Assembly (NCBI RefSeq): GCF_000170895.1
Contig: NZ_ABCS01000060.1
Location: 1 to 62,480 of the forward strand
Direction of reading: 5' to 3'
Source of the DNA: Plesiocystis pacifica SIR-1
GTDB taxonomy: Bacteria; Myxococcota_A; Polyangia; Nannocystales; Nannocystaceae
DNA length: 62,480 nucleotides
Shown: positions 27,214 through 36,479 of the stretch, one piece after another
Numbering within the stretch: the stretch's first letter is position 1
Layout: each line of letters opens with the position of its first letter
Notes under the pieces: model-generated
What the model saw: the letters and a program-made list of their open reading frames with translations, nothing else
Databases searched by the model: none
Told to the model about the DNA's origin: nothing
Translations under genes and position numbers: made by a program

Positions 27214-27433
27214 CCATGTCGACGAAAGAGGCGCGGTACTCGCTGACGCGGTCCAGTCAGTCGCCCTCGGGCGTGACCACGTCGGGCTTGGGCTCGGGGA
27301 CCAACAAGTCGACGAGTCGCTTGCTCTGGTCGTTGCCGACGAGCGGAGCGCGGCCTTATGACCAGGGGGCTTCATCACCAGTACACGCGGGAAGCGGCCT
27401 GATCGCGGCAGGGAGTTTGGTAGCCTGCCCAGG

Positions 27434-28144
27434 ATGAAACGGATACCGATTCTGCTCCTCACGCTTCTACCCCTTGCCTGTTCCGACGACCCTGCCACGA
27501 GAGACACTGCAGACGAGGCGGGCGACGCAGAGACCGTGGGCGAGGGTGCGACCGATGAGGAGCCAGGTAGCAGCGGTACGACCGACGATGGGACCAGCGA
27601 GGGAGCCAGCGACACCGACGACGCGACGACCAATGCTGAGACCGACGACACCGAGGGCGAAAATACTGACGTTGGCGAGACTGGAAGCGAAGCGGCGCCG
27701 ACCAGTCTCGAAGTGGAGGCCGACGGCCAACGCATCGGCTATCTCATGTCTGTCGCCGAGTGGTCTATCTACGTTTGGGACGACGAGCAAGGTCTACTGT
27801 TCTCCGTGTTCGACGCGACCGGGAACGTTGGTGGGCCCAATACCTACTGGTACCCAACCGACGACTGCTCGGGGACGGCCTATGTACTCGCGTCCAGTGG
27901 TGGCGATTGTGGTGGTTCTGGGCCTAACCGTCGACGCGTCTGGGGAAACACCGATGGATGGGATGAGCCGAGCACATTGTTCACGACCACGGGAGCACCG
28001 ACGGAAATCGATGTGCAGTCGTACGAGTCCGCGGGGCAGTGCATTCAAGGCGCGATCACGAGTTGTGTGATGCAAGTGGTCGAGACCAACGCGATCCCGA
28101 CCAGCTTCCCGACGCCGATCACAATCGTCGAGTCGACGGGCTGA
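27434..28144 (+). CDS. Putative lipoprotein with acidic low-complexity linker
   Basis: 236 residues. The N-terminus MKRIPILLLTLLPLACSDD has a lipobox (LPLAC, Cys at about residue 16), so it is probably lipid-anchored. Residues about 18-90 are a Thr/Asp/Glu/Ser/Gly-rich linker of the kind common in Nannocystaceae lipoproteins. The C-terminal 140 residues (WSIYVWDDEQGLLFSVFD, YPTDDCSGTAYV, CIQGAITSCVMQVVE) form a small Cys-containing domain that I do not recognise. It is monocistronic inside the left end of the island. It may be a surface protein. The ATG at 27434 is preceded by CCAGG. Confidence 0.75.
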   Translation: MKRIPILLLTLLPLACSDDPATRDTADEAGDAETVGEGATDEEPGSSGTTDDGTSEGASDTDDATTNAETDDTEGENTDVGETGSEAAPTSLEVEADGQRIGYLMSVAEWSIYVWDDEQGLLFSVFDATGNVGGPNTYWYPTDDCSGTAYVLASSGGDCGGSGPNRRRVWGNTDGWDEPSTLFTTTGAPTEIDVQSYESAGQCIQGAITSCVMQVVETNAIPTSFPTPITIVESTG

Positions 28145-28305
28145 GCCACCGCACATGCTCACCGACGCTGCCACCTGTGGCATGAGAAGAAGCAGGTTAC
28201 GTCTCGTGCGTGCTTCCTCGTGGCATCTGAAGTGGCATGCCGGACTCCCATCGCCTCACCCGCCTCGCTCAAGCCGCGACTGCTCCGCCCAAGAAGCCCG
28301 CGAGG

Positions 28306-31300
28306 TCATGTATTTCCAAAAAGTCGATTCAGCACTCCACTCTTCTCGCCTTGAGGAGGAAAGTACTCCCTCATTTTACTAAGTTGCTCGTCATTTGCCT
28401 CGAACTTGGCATCAGAGGCAAGATGCTGCTGGCCGAGGTCTTTTACCCATGTCGCACAAATGTCTTCTACATCCTTAATCCCTACGATCATCAATGCCTC
28501 CAACAACACTAGCGCTAATCCCTCCTTTTCTTCATGTGAATAAAATATCGAATCCAGCGTTCCGCGTGAGTCCTTGACTACACCCCACGCGGTCTCATCC
28601 ATTAGCATGGTCTTGATCCGCGATGCCACCCAGTCAGCAGGCAACGACGCCATCACACCCAGGGACGCGTGCCACAGTGTGATCATCTGGTTGGAGTCAA
28701 CCTCGGCGTCATCAAATATCGGCGCCAACACGTCTGCCGCCGATTCCAGGGTGCCTTGGACCGTCTTGACCCAGTCATGTAAAAGACGCGTCTCTTCCTC
28801 CGAGAGCGGTTGGCCGATGAACCATCGGGTGACGCTCTCGGCATACTCCGTTCCACCATTTTTCAAGAAGTGCCCCCAGATCCGACTTCGTGGGGAGTCT
28901 TTGTCACGCAAACCATCTTCTTGCCGAATGCTTGCGCAGTGCTCGGGGGCGGGGTTTGTGTTGAGACTTAGCAGCGCACCAATGACATCCTCGCTGCCCA
29001 AGTGACTGTTATACAAGAGCACGCCTTCATTCAGCCATATCGTCAGATCCAGATCCTCTGATTGGCTCAGGGCACTGGAGCCTGAGGCGAAAATTGATAC
29101 CGCCCCTTTACTGCTCCTTTTTGATCGTACCCATGTCAGACCATGGCTCATGATTGCGCTGTAGTTTACCTGACCCTCCTGTGGCCAAAGTCCATTCATC
29201 GCCTGGTAGACGGAGGGTGTGGCTTGAGATCCCGAAGGAATACTAGCGACAAACTGTACCACATTTTGTGTAAATCCACGATCGCCCTCTGCGAATCGGT
29301 GCAGGTAGGGGAGCACGGGTGCAACAGCAGAGACGTATTGCGCAGAATTGCGATGTTTGGTTATGTGCGCAAGAAGTTGTTGCGCGGGACCTTTGGCGCC
29401 AGAGAATGCGGCGAGCCCCGAGGAACTCAACATCGTAGCTGCGGCCAGCGAGCCATTCTTGACCGCCTCCATCGCACCTGCGTCATTGACCTGGCCGGAT
29501 ATCAAACGTTGGAGGACGACATTCAATGATGAATGGCTCTTTTCATGGGCGATACGCGTCCCGAGCCATATGTGGACACTCCTCGGGTGGTCAGCTAGAC
29601 TTGAGAGCCACTCACTTGCTAGCTGAGCCAACTGGTCAGACACATCGTCCTTGCCCTGGAGCCAAGGGAGGAGTTCGCCCAGATACAGATCCTCACCAGC
29701 TTTATCGGTGATACGGACAAGGTCCAACACGGAGTGACACAGTTCCAAGGTCGGAGACTTTGGAAGCAGGGTCGAAAGCGCTTTAGTGTACAGACCCGTC
29801 GCCTGAAGGGCCCAAGCTTCCGACTCTTGGGAGCGAGTTAGGCGTGGCATCAGTCCGTGAAGCAAGAACCCTTCGACAAACTGGCGATCATGCTCCTCTC
29901 CAAAAGACAGTGCCGACTCAACTGAGAAGGCTACCAACTCCTCCGGCAGACAAGTGGCGACAGTCGTCACGGTAGACCAGCATTGCTCAATGCCCTGTTG
30001 TCCGCCACTCTCCCTCGCCGTCGACACGATCCGCTGCAAAACAGAAAGAGACTTGGTAGCATCGATAGTCACGCCATCGGAATTCGCATGGGCGGACATT
30101 GTCTTGACAAATCCTTCCCCCCATTGGTCAGATATTACCTTCGCAAACTCGGGCAGCCAGCCTTCTATCATTGAGAATGGCAGTGTCGTCGACTCGCCTC
30201 CGGCACTAACGTTGCGGCGCGAGAGCCATCCCCAAAAATCCTGTTGGGTTTGCGAGTCCAATTGCGAGATGCTCTCGATCGCTATGCGAGCGATCGAGTT
30301 TGCAAATAACTTCGAGTCGCTCAATGTGGGATCTCCGCCAAACGCTGTAGGAACGCTTGCTAGATCACTCGACAGAGATGAAACAATTCCCACGCGATCG
30401 AGAGGCGAGAACCGATCTAGGGACTTCTTAATCGTATCTAGACCAACTCGCCATCGGAGTTCGTGGTGGAGATAAACCTCTTGGGCTAAAGTTGACAGGA
30501 CGGGCTCGATCTGCTGAGACATGCGTGGCAACAGTGACCACATTGCGTGGGTTGCGCTATGCCGTCGAAAGTCGGTTTCATCTGCAAGGTCCGCATATAG
30601 ACTTGCCAAGAGACTTGTTGCATCAGATTGTATTTGAATGTTGCCATCAGGGGATGCTTGAATGGCGTCGAGTAGCCCATGGACGTCTCCTGAGATAAGA
30701 TTTCGCCTAACGTCGGGTGCCCGGTCAGGGAAACGGCGAGATACTCGGTCCTCTGCCAAACTGAGAAATGGGCCGAGTGAGACGGGTTTTGGGATCGACG
30801 CGGTGAAGGCGATAAACCGCCGCAGGCTATAATGTTGAGGTGCGAGCGAACCATCTTTCGATTGGTATTTGCTGATCAGCTCCGACGTTCGACGCCTCAA
30901 CGACTGCCTGTCAAATGATGTCAGATGTCGGGAGAAAATGTTAGTGAAGCCCTCGAGTAAACCAGGATCTCGCTCAAGGTCAGCATAGAAGTCGGGGTAA
31001 CTTACACGTAGGACGCACAGCGTTGCCATAACTTTCCAGTGCTCAGTTACAGTTCCTTTCCGTAGAACGCCAGTTTTGTTCGTGCCCAAGCCATCTGCCT
31101 CCTTCTTCCTTGCGAGCCACCATAGGTGTGAGAAAGAGTTGACGTGCTGTATTACTGCACGCGGACTCTGGATGTCTACATGTACAAGGATGTCGATCAA
31201 CGTCGACAGAGAGACGCCCCGTGACATGAGGTCACTTGTTGTTTTCTGAAGTCGCTCAGAGAACAACCGGAGTGCATATTGACGCATGTCCGGTGTTTCT

Positions 31301-32262
31301 GTCGGCGGTATATCAATGCGGAACTGGAAGACCCGGTCAAGAAAGCGACGAGCCTCAATGCGATGTTGAACTTGGCCTGACTTTGTAACCTCAAGAGCTT
31401 GTGCAATACGCTCTTCGTCACAAGACAGAACGAAGACGAGACCTATACCTTTCTCAAGTTGGTCGTCCGGTATGTCTGTGAAGACTCGAATAGCTTCCAG
31501 GCAGGCAACCGTTTGCTCAGCCGGAATTCGGTCGAGATCGTCGACAAAGATAACAATTTTCGTGAAGTGGCGGGTCTTGCGAATAGTTTTAAACTTGCTA
31601 ATTTGACCAATTAGGCGTTGCTGGTATTGTTCATCAACCACCTCCGGCCGGCGATGAGTCGTGTCGATTACCTCTAGGTCAGAGACCTTGAAGCCTCCAG
31701 CCAGTAACTTCGATGCGAAGGGAGATGCGACGAGTGCGAGCGACACCAGTGTGTAGGTGAGGCTAGCGTTATCCGTGAGTAAAATGGCGATCAGAGCAGG
31801 GGCGGCCAGAATCACGAATACTGCAAATATAAGGGGTAGGTAAGCTCCCGCGCGCTTAAATGTGTCCCTGACCTGCCGCCAGTAGCCTGCTGATTGAACT
31901 TCCGCACGCGACTGCTCTTGGAACAGGAATAGATCGAGCTCCGATACAGAACCGTTCAACCCTCGGTAGGTTTCGCGGAGCAAGGCTCGTTTGATGTCCT
32001 CTGCGGCATGTCGCCACGCGTTGAAAGTAATCGTATGAACAGTGTTTGAGTCTTTTTTTGCGACTCTCTCCTGATACATCGATTTGATAGTGGATTTTCC
32101 GCTACCCCAAGGCCCCAAAATGCCGACAGTGAAGGGGGGGCTATGTGACTCGACTACGGAGTCCAACGCCTCGGCGAGATAGCGGTGTCCGAACGCATCG
32201 TCAGAGGCAGAAACGACTTCGACATCATGGACAGTCTCTAGAGGGAAAGGGGGAGTGCTCAT
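28306..32262 (-). CDS. KAP-family P-loop NTPase (candidate anti-phage or conflict protein)
   Basis: 1318 residues from the ATG at 32262; an upstream start at 32340 is possible. Walker A GPWGSGKST lies at about 50-58. Two transmembrane helices at about 141-162 and 170-189 are inserted between Walker A and Walker B, the mark of KAP NTPases. Walker B (IVIFVDDLDRI) lies at about 236-246. About 900 residues of helical, repeat-like sequence follow, probably the sensor. KAP ATPases are membrane-bound at the cytoplasmic face, and several are known or suspected in phage defence. The gene is clearly richer in A/T than its neighbours, which supports recent transfer. It has no partner gene in an operon here. 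Confidence 0.85.
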   Translation of the reverse strand: MSTPPFPLETVHDVEVVSASDDAFGHRYLAEALDSVVESHSPPFTVGILGPWGSGKSTIKSMYQERVAKKDSNTVHTITFNAWRHAAEDIKRALLRETYRGLNGSVSELDLFLFQEQSRAEVQSAGYWRQVRDTFKRAGAYLPLIFAVFVILAAPALIAILLTDNASLTYTLVSLALVASPFASKLLAGGFKVSDLEVIDTTHRRPEVVDEQYQQRLIGQISKFKTIRKTRHFTKIVIFVDDLDRIPAEQTVACLEAIRVFTDIPDDQLEKGIGLVFVLSCDEERIAQALEVTKSGQVQHRIEARRFLDRVFQFRIDIPPTETPDMRQYALRLFSERLQKTTSDLMSRGVSLSTLIDILVHVDIQSPRAVIQHVNSFSHLWWLARKKEADGLGTNKTGVLRKGTVTEHWKVMATLCVLRVSYPDFYADLERDPGLLEGFTNIFSRHLTSFDRQSLRRRTSELISKYQSKDGSLAPQHYSLRRFIAFTASIPKPVSLGPFLSLAEDRVSRRFPDRAPDVRRNLISGDVHGLLDAIQASPDGNIQIQSDATSLLASLYADLADETDFRRHSATHAMWSLLPRMSQQIEPVLSTLAQEVYLHHELRWRVGLDTIKKSLDRFSPLDRVGIVSSLSSDLASVPTAFGGDPTLSDSKLFANSIARIAIESISQLDSQTQQDFWGWLSRRNVSAGGESTTLPFSMIEGWLPEFAKVISDQWGEGFVKTMSAHANSDGVTIDATKSLSVLQRIVSTARESGGQQGIEQCWSTVTTVATCLPEELVAFSVESALSFGEEHDRQFVEGFLLHGLMPRLTRSQESEAWALQATGLYTKALSTLLPKSPTLELCHSVLDLVRITDKAGEDLYLGELLPWLQGKDDVSDQLAQLASEWLSSLADHPRSVHIWLGTRIAHEKSHSSLNVVLQRLISGQVNDAGAMEAVKNGSLAAATMLSSSGLAAFSGAKGPAQQLLAHITKHRNSAQYVSAVAPVLPYLHRFAEGDRGFTQNVVQFVASIPSGSQATPSVYQAMNGLWPQEGQVNYSAIMSHGLTWVRSKRSSKGAVSIFASGSSALSQSEDLDLTIWLNEGVLLYNSHLGSEDVIGALLSLNTNPAPEHCASIRQEDGLRDKDSPRSRIWGHFLKNGGTEYAESVTRWFIGQPLSEEETRLLHDWVKTVQGTLESAADVLAPIFDDAEVDSNQMITLWHASLGVMASLPADWVASRIKTMLMDETAWGVVKDSRGTLDSIFYSHEEKEGLALVLLEALMIVGIKDVEDICATWVKDLGQQHLASDAKFEANDEQLSKMREYFPPQGEKSGVLNRLFGNT

Positions 32263-32392
32263 CAGAGATGCTCTTGGGAGATGTTCGTGCGAACGAGAAG
32301 TAGAGCCTGGAGTGTCGCTTTGGTAGCAAGGATGATGCAAGCGTCCAAAGGCACGCTGCCACTGAACCTCTGCGCCCTTCTGAACCTCCGTG

Positions 32393-32870
32393 GCCCCAGC
32401 ACATCCACCTCTACGACGGCAACTACATCTGACTCACCCACACCAAGAGCGACAACCACTTCCACCGGGACAGCTTCGTCGACGCGGCGTGGACTGAGGC
32501 CCACGCCTGCCGCCACGAGGAGAGCTACAACGTCGTCCGCACCCACGGGCGGCCAACTCTTGCTCGACTCGACGACCACTGGCTGTGGTTGCTGTGGTCG
32601 AAGACGAGGACTGACGCGAGCGCCTGGGCGAGTCCTTCGAGCGGATTTACCGGCGCATCACCTTTCACAACAACGTGTGGGTCGACCCCAAGGTCGTCGA
32701 GCGCATCCGGGATCTGATGGTGATGAGCGCCAAGGGGCGCTTTGGGGGGAAGAAGACGCCGCGACTGGTGCAGTGGCTGTCAGACAACAGGCCACAGCAC
32801 ACCGCGAGGGAGACCCGCTCTCGGCCGCGTCTTCGGGCTGCAGGCCCCTTGTGGGGATGATTCTCGTTGT
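32393..32870 (+). pseudogene. Decayed coding remnant of unknown origin
   Basis: This stretch between the KAP gene and the secreted-protein gene has protein-like composition in two plus frames but is broken. One frame reads HLYDGNYI, a stop, then FHRDSFVDAAWTEAHACRHE, ESYNVVRTHGRP and LARLDDHWLWLLW. After a frameshift the other reads GESFERIYRRITFHNNVWVD, PKVVERIRDLM, then FGGKKTPRLVQWLSDNRPQH. I recognise no family. The long plus-strand frame 32281-33192 that crosses it looks unreal (Thr/Arg-rich). Confidence is low. Confidence 0.35.
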
Positions 32871-32936
32871 AGTCATCAAACCATTAGTCGAGCTTGGGGA
32901 CGGGCTTACTCGTCGATGGGCGAGTAGCCTGGGCGC

Positions 32937-33419
32937 ATGTACCGGAGCATCGCCCTCTTCATCCCGACTCTCCTTTTTCTCAGCACGCAGGCCAGTGCGG
33001 CTGAGTATCGAGATCTCTGTTATAGTAACCCTTCCGCCTGCACCTACACCGGCCCGACGGCTCCACGCCTTGACGCAGATGTCTGCCTTGATCCCTTGGG
33101 AACCATCCGGCTCAAGGGAAGCACAGCTTGCGGCCCGACGGAGTGGCCCTACTACGTCCAGTTTGGCGAGCTCCTCGATCCCGTCGAGATGACCGTGGTC
33201 GCGTACATCCCCCTCGAGGACGCGTGCTCGAAGCCGGGTGTTTGCCTGGACGCGCCGGCTCCGAACAACTCCGAGGAGTTCGCCATGTGCTGTACGACGG
33301 TCAACGGCGAGGAGGTTTGCGTCCACGGTGGCGGTTGCGGCGGGACTCTCTACTTCTGCCACGACGGCGTGTGCAACGAGGACGGGACCGTCACTTGCTT
33401 TGAGTCGGAACAGCTGTGA
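32937..33419 (+). CDS. Secreted cysteine-rich protein (module copy 2)
   Basis: 160 residues. The signal peptide ends near ASA-A at about residue 22. All 13 cysteines of the paralogue at 1305-1793 are conserved, as are YRDLC, DADVCLDP, IRLKGS, VVAYIPL and GVCNEDGTVTCF. The 3' end overlaps the convergent kinase gene by 29 bp, the same geometry as copy 1 (32 bp). Sequence between the shared blocks has diverged, so the duplication is old or the two copies arrived separately. Function unknown; probably exported and disulfide-bonded. Confidence 0.8.
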   Translation: MYRSIALFIPTLLFLSTQASAAEYRDLCYSNPSACTYTGPTAPRLDADVCLDPLGTIRLKGSTACGPTEWPYYVQFGELLDPVEMTVVAYIPLEDACSKPGVCLDAPAPNNSEEFAMCCTTVNGEEVCVHGGGCGGTLYFCHDGVCNEDGTVTCFESEQL

Positions 33420-34845
33420 AGCCCGGTTCGTGCGAGGCTTTCTTGGCCCTGTTGAACTTCGTGTCGAGGGCGAGGATCGCCGCGCGCGCGTTGAGCAACT
33501 CGGCTTCTCGGCCAAGCCGCCGATCCAGCGTGATGGCGTAGGCCCAGATCATGAGCGCGTCTTCGAGCAGTCCGTGCTTCTCGAGGGCGGTGGCGGCATC
33601 ATGGGCCGCGATGGCGAGCACCTCGAGCTGGTCGGGGTCACCGTCGGTGGAGAGCGTGAAGGCCCGGTCCATCGCCGACACGGCCGCCCCTCCGTTGGCG
33701 CGTTCGGCGGCGTCGCGGGCTTGTCCCGCCAAGGCGACGACGCGTGCCCGCCGGACCTCCGCGCGCGGAGGTGGCTCGACACATGCTCCTTGCGCTGAGT
33801 GCGCGACGGAAGCAAGCATCAGTGCGCCAAGCACGCCGCCGATCCATGTCCGGTAGGATCGGGGCCTCGGTGGTTGAAGCTGAGGCCGGCGCAGGGCCTC
33901 GAGTGCATCCAACCATGAGCTGAGCCTTGGACGCAGCGAGGGATCCGCATGCAGCCCGGTGGCGATGTGCTCGAGCAACTCGGGCGGGCAGCCCGGTGGT
34001 CTCCGAGCCGGCTCCGCTGGGGGTCCTTCGAGGGCGTGCTCCCACATGGCGATCGTTGTCCGCCCCGAGTAGGGCAGCGCCTCGAACAGACAGAACCAGG
34101 CCGTGGCCGCGAGCGCGTAGACGTCGGCGGCCGGGGTTCGCTGGCCCAGTCCGAGCTCGGGCGCCATGTAGCCCAAGGTGCCGCCGACCTCCTCGACACT
34201 TGCGGGGCGGTCGGCCAGGCCAAAGTCTGCAAGGTGAGCGCGACCCTCGGAGATCAAGACGTTCGCTGGCTTGACGTCGCCATGGACGACATCCATCGCA
34301 TGGCAGTGCTCGAGTGCGCGGCCAACCTCCACAATACGCTCGACTATCTCGCGCCAGCTTTGGTCTCGGGACCACGTAGCAAGGTCACCTTCTTCGCACC
34401 ATTCGAGCACCATGTACGCGTGGCCCTGGTAGGTACCGACATCGTGGACCTCGACGATGTGTTCATGCTTGACCTCGGCGATCCACCGGGCCTCGCCGAA
34501 GTCCTGCTCATCACGAAAGACTTTGACCACAACAGCGCGCAACAGCAGCCGATCGATGGCCCGAAAGACCACCGCCCAGCGCGAGCGGCCGAGCTCTTCA
34601 TGCAGCAAGTAGCGCCCCGCCGCCGGTCCGCGGAGTGCATCAGCGACAGGAACCACCGCCCGCCCCTCGACGAGCCAAGCAAGTTGCTCGACCTCGAGCG
34701 CGGGGAGCTGCTCCGGCTCCGGTCGGGGACCCCACCACGCCGGCAATGCACCCGGGGCGGGGATCAATTCACCGGCGACCACGACCAGTAGGCTACTCCA
34801 TGGGTCGGCGCCAAACCTGCCCGAAGGACCAACCGCAGAACACAA
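33391..34845 (-). CDS. Membrane-anchored Ser/Thr protein kinase (module copy 2), degenerate Gly-loop and non-RD
   Basis: Up to 484 residues from a TTG at 34845; a GTG at 34782 is an alternative and the start is uncertain. The kinase domain lies at about 79-310. The Gly-rich loop is degenerate (GRSRWA), the ATP lysine is kept (VVVKVF, residue 108), the catalytic loop is HGDVKPAN (188-195) instead of HRD, and DFG is at 207-209. A transmembrane helix at about 334-349 is followed by a helical C-terminal region. It may be active with unusual regulation. It is divergent from the ECF gene (22 bp gap) and convergent with the secreted Cys-rich gene, as in copy 1. The C-terminal tail is only loosely similar to that of copy 1. 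Confidence 0.85.
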   Translation of the reverse strand: MCSAVGPSGRFGADPWSSLLVVVAGELIPAPGALPAWWGPRPEPEQLPALEVEQLAWLVEGRAVVPVADALRGPAAGRYLLHEELGRSRWAVVFRAIDRLLLRAVVVKVFRDEQDFGEARWIAEVKHEHIVEVHDVGTYQGHAYMVLEWCEEGDLATWSRDQSWREIVERIVEVGRALEHCHAMDVVHGDVKPANVLISEGRAHLADFGLADRPASVEEVGGTLGYMAPELGLGQRTPAADVYALAATAWFCLFEALPYSGRTTIAMWEHALEGPPAEPARRPPGCPPELLEHIATGLHADPSLRPRLSSWLDALEALRRPQLQPPRPRSYRTWIGGVLGALMLASVAHSAQGACVEPPPRAEVRRARVVALAGQARDAAERANGGAAVSAMDRAFTLSTDGDPDQLEVLAIAAHDAATALEKHGLLEDALMIWAYAITLDRRLGREAELLNARAAILALDTKFNRAKKASHEPGFTAVPTQSK

Positions 34846-34867
34846 CAGGATTGGCAGCTATCCCCCC

Positions 34868-35407
34868 ATGAGCACCGCCTCTTCGATCCGACACATCGGC
34901 AGCAGCTCCTTTCGCGGACTGCAAGATGTCCTCGCTCGCTTTGTCGCGCGCTACATCCGGCCCGACGACGCTCACGACATCGTCCAAGACACATGGCTCG
35001 CGGCCATGAACTACCGTGGGGAGAGCTCACGCAAGACCTACCTGATCGCCATCGCGCGTCGAAAGGTGGCGGAGTACTTCCGCGGCCGATATCGACGGCG
35101 CACGTTGGTGGATATGGACGTCGCGGAGTTGGAGGTCATGGACATCACGATGTCCTTCACGGACATCGTCGCAGAGCGACGAGCGGCGCGGGAGCTACAT
35201 GAGGCGGTTCGAGAGCTGCCGCCAGAGTTCAGGGTTGTCGTGGAGCTCTACCTCGAGGGGAAAGGGGCGTTGGAGATCTCGGCGGAGTTGGGGGTGAACT
35301 ACAACACTGTCCGATCGCGGCTTTCGCGTTCTCGCGGGTTGTTGCGAAAACGACTGGGCGCAGGCCTGGTGGAGCGCGCGACGGGGGGCGTCCATGAAGA
35401 TGGTTGA
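34868..35407 (+). CDS. ECF-type RNA polymerase sigma factor (module copy 2)
   Basis: 179 residues from the ATG at 34868. Region 2 includes YIRPDDAHDIVQDTWLAAM, and region 4 includes LPPEFRVVVELYLEGKGALE, then NYNTVRSRLSRSRGLLRKRL. It is divergent from a Ser/Thr kinase, as in copy 1, but the sigma factor sequences are not close, so the modules share architecture more than sequence here. No anti-sigma gene is visible. The following 64-aa gene overlaps its end by 14 bp and may be co-translated. Confidence 0.88.
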   Translation: MSTASSIRHIGSSSFRGLQDVLARFVARYIRPDDAHDIVQDTWLAAMNYRGESSRKTYLIAIARRKVAEYFRGRYRRRTLVDMDVAELEVMDITMSFTDIVAERRAARELHEAVRELPPEFRVVVELYLEGKGALEISAELGVNYNTVRSRLSRSRGLLRKRLGAGLVERATGGVHEDG

Positions 35408-35588
35408 AGCTTCGCCCAGGGGTCTCAGAGCTGTACCGAGGGCTTCGGAGCAAGTCGACCTCTACCGTGGCGGGAGCGGCCGGACGCGGGTGCAGATCGG
35501 GCAGCGGGCTGTCTTGGACGTGTCAGACACCTTCCCCGTCGGACACCTCCGGCTCGTGCTCGAGGCTCTTCGAGATCGGGAGGGCTGA
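35394..35588 (+). CDS. Small protein coupled to the ECF sigma gene
   Basis: 64 residues. The ATG at 35394 lies inside the last codons of the sigma gene. The C-terminal part (DLYRGGSGRTRVQIGQRAVL, then DVSDTFPVGHLRLVLEALRD) looks like a genuine small domain of strand-strand-helix type. There is no signal peptide or membrane segment. It could modulate the sigma factor, but nothing proves this. The N-terminal 20 residues are forced by overlap with the upstream gene, and the real start may lie further in. Confidence 0.5.
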   Translation: MKMVEASPRGLRAVPRASEQVDLYRGGSGRTRVQIGQRAVLDVSDTFPVGHLRLVLEALRDREG

Positions 35589-35603
35589 ACGCCCAGGCGC
35601 CTG

Positions 35604-35990
35604 TCAGGCGTCTTCCTCGGTGTCGGCTCGCATCTGGTCCAAGCGCCCAAACAGCAGCCGGATCATGGTGGTCGCCATCTCGATGTCCTCGGGGTCTCGG
35701 CGACCGCTGACGATGTCGATCAGCTCTCGGGCTTCATCCCGCTCCCCGAGTTCGTAGCTGATGAAGAAGGTGCTCAGTAGGAGGTCGAACCCGAGGCACA
35801 GCTTGAACAAGGTGTCGAGGGAGGGGGAGAAGCCGGCATGCTCGAGGCGGCGGATCGTGTCCGCAGACAACCCGGCTCGCTCGGCGAGCTGCTCCTGGGT
35901 CATTCCCCGAGCCATGCGCAGGCTCTTGACGTGCTTGCCGAAGCGGTGACGATCCGGCTCGCCTTCTCGATAGCGTGGGTTGAGAGCCAC
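35604..35990 (-). CDS. XRE-family transcriptional regulator
   Basis: 128 residues. The helix-turn-helix at about 17-70 reads FGKHVKSLRMARGMTQEQLA, then LSADTIRRLEHAGFSPSLDTL. It matches the regulator at 738-1073 in both the DNA-binding part and the FISYELGERDEARELIDIVSG extension. The acidic C-terminus ends EEDA. It is convergent with the 64-aa gene at the ECF locus. One regulator of this type lies near each secreted-protein/kinase/ECF module, so a functional link is possible. Confidence 0.8.
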   Translation of the reverse strand: MALNPRYREGEPDRHRFGKHVKSLRMARGMTQEQLAERAGLSADTIRRLEHAGFSPSLDTLFKLCLGFDLLLSTFFISYELGERDEARELIDIVSGRRDPEDIEMATTMIRLLFGRLDQMRADTEEDA

Positions 35991-36239
35991 GGCGGAAGGC
36001 TAGGCCAGCTCGGCTCGACACGTGTGCGCTCGAGAGCCGCGCGGATGCGGGTCGCTGGCCTGAGAGCGCGTCAGCTTGCGGTTCTTGGCAGGCAAAACTG
36101 AGGTTGTGAATCCGCACTGGCTTGCTCGGGCTCTGGCTGCCCAAACTCGGCGAGCCCGCGGCTGGCATGCCGACAATTACGACGCATCGATCGCCCTCGG
36201 CTCGCATCCTTGTCGAGCCCCTCGAGAGGTCTCGCCCCC

Positions 36240-36479
36240 TCAGTTCGACGACTTGCCAGCAGAGACGTCGCGGACGAGCTCGGACACCTTCACGCCGAGA
36301 CCATCGGCGAGCTTGTTGAGCCAGTCGAGGTCGGGATCGATCTCGCCGGCCATCGCAGCGAAGAGCTCGGCGCGGTCGATGCCCGCGAGGTCGGCGACGC
36401 TCGCCAGCGAGATCGACTTCTCCTCGGTCAGCCGCCGAAGGTTCTCGGTGAGGAGGATGTAGCCGGGACGCGAGGGCAC
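36240..36479 (-). CDS. Small XRE-like regulator
   Basis: 79 residues from a GTG at 36479; the frame extends upstream to 36614 but that part is Arg/Gly-rich and unlike a protein start. The sequence LLTENLRRLTEEKSISLASV, then ADLAGIDRAELFAAMAG, then WLNKLADGLGVKVSELV fits a compact HTH_3 domain with little else. It lies between two other XRE-type genes. Target unknown. Confidence 0.6.
   Translation of the reverse strand: MPSRPGYILLTENLRRLTEEKSISLASVADLAGIDRAELFAAMAGEIDPDLDWLNKLADGLGVKVSELVRDVSAGKSSN

Larger units (their letters stand above)
27031..27433. other. Island left-end region with tandem repeats, no gene
   Basis: 403 bases inside the left border. It holds two tandem-repeat patches (27140-27172 and 27181-27213) and otherwise no supported gene. 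The open frames present have no family signal. The repeats may be recombinase accessory sites, because similar words occur inside the right end near 62301. Confidence 0.5.

Noticed and set aside
32281..33192. 303-codon plus-strand frame crossing the KAP start and the secreted-protein gene
   Set aside because: Thr/Arg/Ser-rich with no family signal, overlaps two supported genes and a decayed region.
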